Below are positions 62,701 to 64,000 of a stretch of 64,000 nt of DNA, piece after piece (the stretch's first letter is position 1; every line of letters starts with the position of its first letter). The notes beneath the pieces were generated by a model. The model did no database searches. It saw only the letters and a program-made list of their open reading frames with translations, and was not told the origin of the DNA. The position numbers were made by a program, and so were the translations under genes. The stretch comes from JAQBGV01 sp032128395 (lineage in GTDB: Bacteria > Planctomycetota > UBA8108 > UBA1146): NCBI GenBank assembly GCA_032128395.1, contig JAQBGV010000237.1, positions 14,764-78,763 of the forward strand, read 5' to 3'.

Positions 62701-64000
62701 TCAAGAGGCGACCGCCTCGTACGTCGAGAAGCTCGCCTGGGCCGCCCAACTCGAGCGCACCGGTCTGCCGCAACAGCAGGCGCTCAACGGTTGGCTCGCC
62801 CTCCACAAGAAGATCGGCCGCGGCACCGGCAAGAACGTCGGGCGACTCCGTGAAGAAGCGCAGAAAGTACTCTCCCAATGCCGCCAGGCGGTGCCGGTGT
62901 GGATCATGCCGCTCTCCCGGGTGATGGAGAGCTTCGACATCGCGACGACACGGTTCGACGTGGTGATCCTCGACGAGGCGAGCCAGAACGACGTGATCGG
63001 TCTCGTCGCCCTCGCCCTCGGCAAGGAAGCGGTGGTGGTGGGGGACCACGAGCAGGTCAGCCCCTACGCAGTCGGCTACGACGCGGATCGGATCCAGTCA
63101 CTGATCGATGAGATTCTCCAAGGGATCCCCAACCGACAGCTCTACGACGGAAAGACGTCGGTCTACGATCTCGCACGCCAGTCGTTCGGGGGCACGATTC
63201 GCCTCCTCGAGCACTTCCGCTGTGTCCCCGACATCATCCAGTTCAGCAACTTCCTCTGCTACGGGGGAGAGATCCGACCGCTCAGAGAGCGCTCCGCGAG
63301 CGCGCTCTTGCCTCACATCGTCGCTCACCGCGTTCCGCGAGGGACCGCGAAGGACAAGATCAACCCTTGTGAGGCGATCGAGATCGCCTCTCTCGTCGCC
63401 GCGATCTGCAAGCTCCCCGAGTACCAAGGGAGCTCGATCGGCGTTATCAGCATGGTCGGCACCGAGCAGGCGCTCCACATCGACTCGATCCTCCGCACGA
63501 AACTGAGTGTCGCCGAGTACCAGCGTCGTCGCCTCCTCTGCGGGAACGCCTCGCAGTTCCAGGGGGATGAGCGCGACGTGATCTTCCTCTCGATGGTCGA
63601 TTCGGCGAAAGGGAAGCCGCTGACGCTCCGGCGGCGCGACGACGCGAAGAAGGTCTTCAACGTGGCGGCGAGCCGCGCCCGCGACCAGTTGTGGGTCGTG
63701 CACTCCCTCGACCCGGGTCGTGACCTCAAGCCGGGGGACCTGCGGCTGCAGTTGATCTCTCACGCCATGGATCCGACGAGCCTCGTCGACGACGTGGATG
63801 CGCCGGAGGCGGTCGCGGCCTCGAACTTCGAGCAGGCGCTCCACGATGATCTCGTCCAGGCGGGATATCGCACCACCCTCCACTTCCCGGTGGGGGACAT
63901 GCCGATCGACATCGTCGTCGAAGGGGGATCGGGGCAACGGATCGCGATCCTCTGCGAGGGCGACCACGAGGAGCCGCCGGAGGATCTGGTCGCGCGGATG
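59756..64000 (+). CDS. Large superfamily-1 helicase with C-terminal nuclease-like domain (partial)
   Basis: At least 1415 residues, running off the window end in frame. Residues 1-370 are a long N-terminal region of unknown fold. The helicase domain is UPF1/AAA_12-like: Walker A GPPGTGKS at 385-392, Walker B ILDEASQND with D1073/E1074, NASQFQGDERDVIFLSMV near 1269 (motif V) and FNVAASRARDQLWVV (motif VI). A ~600-residue insertion with coiled coil separates motifs I and II. After ~1360, SNFEQALHDDLVQAGYRTT and MPIDIVVEGG...IAILCEGD match a Vsr/MTES_1575-type PD-(D/E)XK nuclease. ATG 59756 follows GAAGAGGG. Helicase-nuclease fusions of this kind occur among anti-phage and DNA-processing genes; function here is inference. 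Confidence 0.85.
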   Translation, partial: MGEIILPPIRGTSRSPIDAARTKVQRVFRYLLELHRIKAPPLIHWDHYGWRLELAKVAHHPGIRRGKTGASESEQGIVLRVGRPEETECPRPSVIFENWLKPGWEQAGVEPQVNNTRKIQTGGTGSVSEKFEDSEERVDAYEEWLALRQTWAAIEKGVVASIRLFTDLFELSGRFARESEKYQLYLADGILVAKGGGEEVRHPVLLKRVQLDFDASAPEFILRESLDPPEIYSPLLRYLGCDGRELLQIRESMGQTRPHPLEGERTSEFLKELVHRFWEDGQFFEHPDLSIAATGPYIYRQPTILLGHRNHGFAESLGRYADTLETATEIPESLMRIVGVASESGREEGEGSERTVDVLLTKDANPEQERVIHRLEETGAVLVQGPPGTGKSHTIANLIGHLLAQNKTILVTSHASKALRVVREKVAEPLQALCVSLLDSDDESSKQLEESITGIVNVLSTTNRKKIANEIEKISEKRNALQQERDELRGALLEAIAAEYLPIEVNGDSAEPTAVARMLLEGVGRHDWVPGPVGPETEPPLTAEEVAELYALNAEISKEDEAIVGAPLPDPTRLPEPRQFASLHDEVARLETTPVRIGAEYWTGEGGSSEGFAKIRAALAAVGPSLEVDDAWVLDCLEAGRGGKEARAAWLSLARSIEECVDRVTPLEELVVAHAPKFLAEGPAAARIRLCTEIIDQLQAGERLGGVTPEFRPEWETFAQEVIVDGGPPRRVVHYQAIQNLLEIQSVRDELRIRWNRQMEPLGGPNAASLGEKPEQRALPAVERIRIALRWHDEIWTPLETALSAAGFDWTRLLRDYPAEPVPFGELKRLRGIVRDKLSPLIDTRAQSLSLGENLGARQEWLEYLGTFPKNGPAAALTKLFIQGVKRKDFDSYSHAWRRLGEVIERTPAVARRAELLESLSRGAAGLADLIRARKKPHQNGAPPGDFLAAWRHRHWEQALATRHAADLDALQKKLSAIQTQLQEATASYVEKLAWAAQLERTGLPQQQALNGWLALHKKIGRGTGKNVGRLREEAQKVLSQCRQAVPVWIMPLSRVMESFDIATTRFDVVILDEASQNDVIGLVALALGKEAVVVGDHEQVSPYAVGYDADRIQSLIDEILQGIPNRQLYDGKTSVYDLARQSFGGTIRLLEHFRCVPDIIQFSNFLCYGGEIRPLRERSASALLPHIVAHRVPRGTAKDKINPCEAIEIASLVAAICKLPEYQGSSIGVISMVGTEQALHIDSILRTKLSVAEYQRRRLLCGNASQFQGDERDVIFLSMVDSAKGKPLTLRRRDDAKKVFNVAASRARDQLWVVHSLDPGRDLKPGDLRLQLISHAMDPTSLVDDVDAPEAVAASNFEQALHDDLVQAGYRTTLHFPVGDMPIDIVVEGGSGQRIAILCEGDHEEPPEDLVARM

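Noticed and set aside
59420..63049. A 1209-codon open frame on the minus strand opposite the helicase
   Set aside because: It is the antisense shadow of the helicase gene; high GC makes stop codons rare on the opposite strand. The + strand frame carries all helicase motifs.

Overview
The window is 64 kb of high-GC bacterial chromosome dominated by one long, almost gap-free flagellar cluster (about 24.1-51.7 kb, all on the + strand). The organism looks like a diderm: it has an outer-membrane-type lipoprotein barrel, a diaminopimelate decarboxylase and a complete flagellar export set. It uses sigma-54, shown by two enhancer-binding proteins and two GG-N10-GC promoters, and sigma-28 (FliA). The Ser/Thr kinase with an extra N-terminal helical module, the DUF1579-like secreted protein and the fused M1/M28/PDZ protease are of kinds I associate with uncultured Planctomycetota or related deep lineages. 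That placement is an inference with low confidence.

Layout. 1-11.4 kb: end of an ATP-grasp ligase, a DinG-type helicase carrying a JAMM/RadC-like N-terminal domain, a MobA-like nucleotidyltransferase, a membrane Ser/Thr kinase (- strand), a giant secreted peptidase fusion and a polytopic glycosyltransferase-like protein. 11.4-17.1 kb (- strand): cobalamin-dependent methionine synthase, two small proteins and a secreted DUF1579-like protein. 17.2-18.6 kb: a lower-GC patch with a short tandem repeat, a Shedu-like nuclease gene, and repeats plus a degenerate tRNA copy next to a tRNA-Ser(UGA) gene; it looks like the remains of an integrated element. 18.7-23.9 kb: a CBS-domain membrane protein, two secreted proteins (one an alpha/beta hydrolase) and a membrane-anchored protein.

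Flagellar region. A stand-alone fliN, then an FlrB/FlrC-like two-component pair, then a sigma-54 promoter in front of flgB-flgC-fliE-fliF-fliG-fliH-fliI-fliJ-(MotE-like)-fliK-flgD-flgE-flbD-motA-motB-fliL-fliN-fliO-fliP-fliQ-fliR-flhB-flhA-flhF-flhG-(small membrane protein)-fliA. Most neighbours overlap by 1-11 bases. The order makes sense as a cascade: FlrB phosphorylates FlrC, FlrC drives sigma-54 transcription of basal body, switch, motor and export genes, and FliA at the end serves late genes elsewhere. fliM is absent and fliN occurs twice.

51.7-64 kb: structured RNA sequences, then lysA. Next comes a 5.7 kb block bounded by 38-bp direct repeats that are exactly 5700 bp apart. It holds an unlinked-looking regulon: a sigma-54 activator with a degenerate receiver, co-transcribed with a B12-type radical SAM enzyme and divergent from a secreted two-domain protein that has its own near-consensus sigma-54 promoter and upstream dyads, plus an Fpg/Nei-family glycosylase. 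After the block come an outer-membrane barrel protein and a very large superfamily-1 helicase with a C-terminal nuclease-like domain, cut by the window end. The JAMM-DinG fusion, the 5.7 kb sigma-54/radical-SAM block and the helicase-nuclease are the best candidates for unfamiliar biology.
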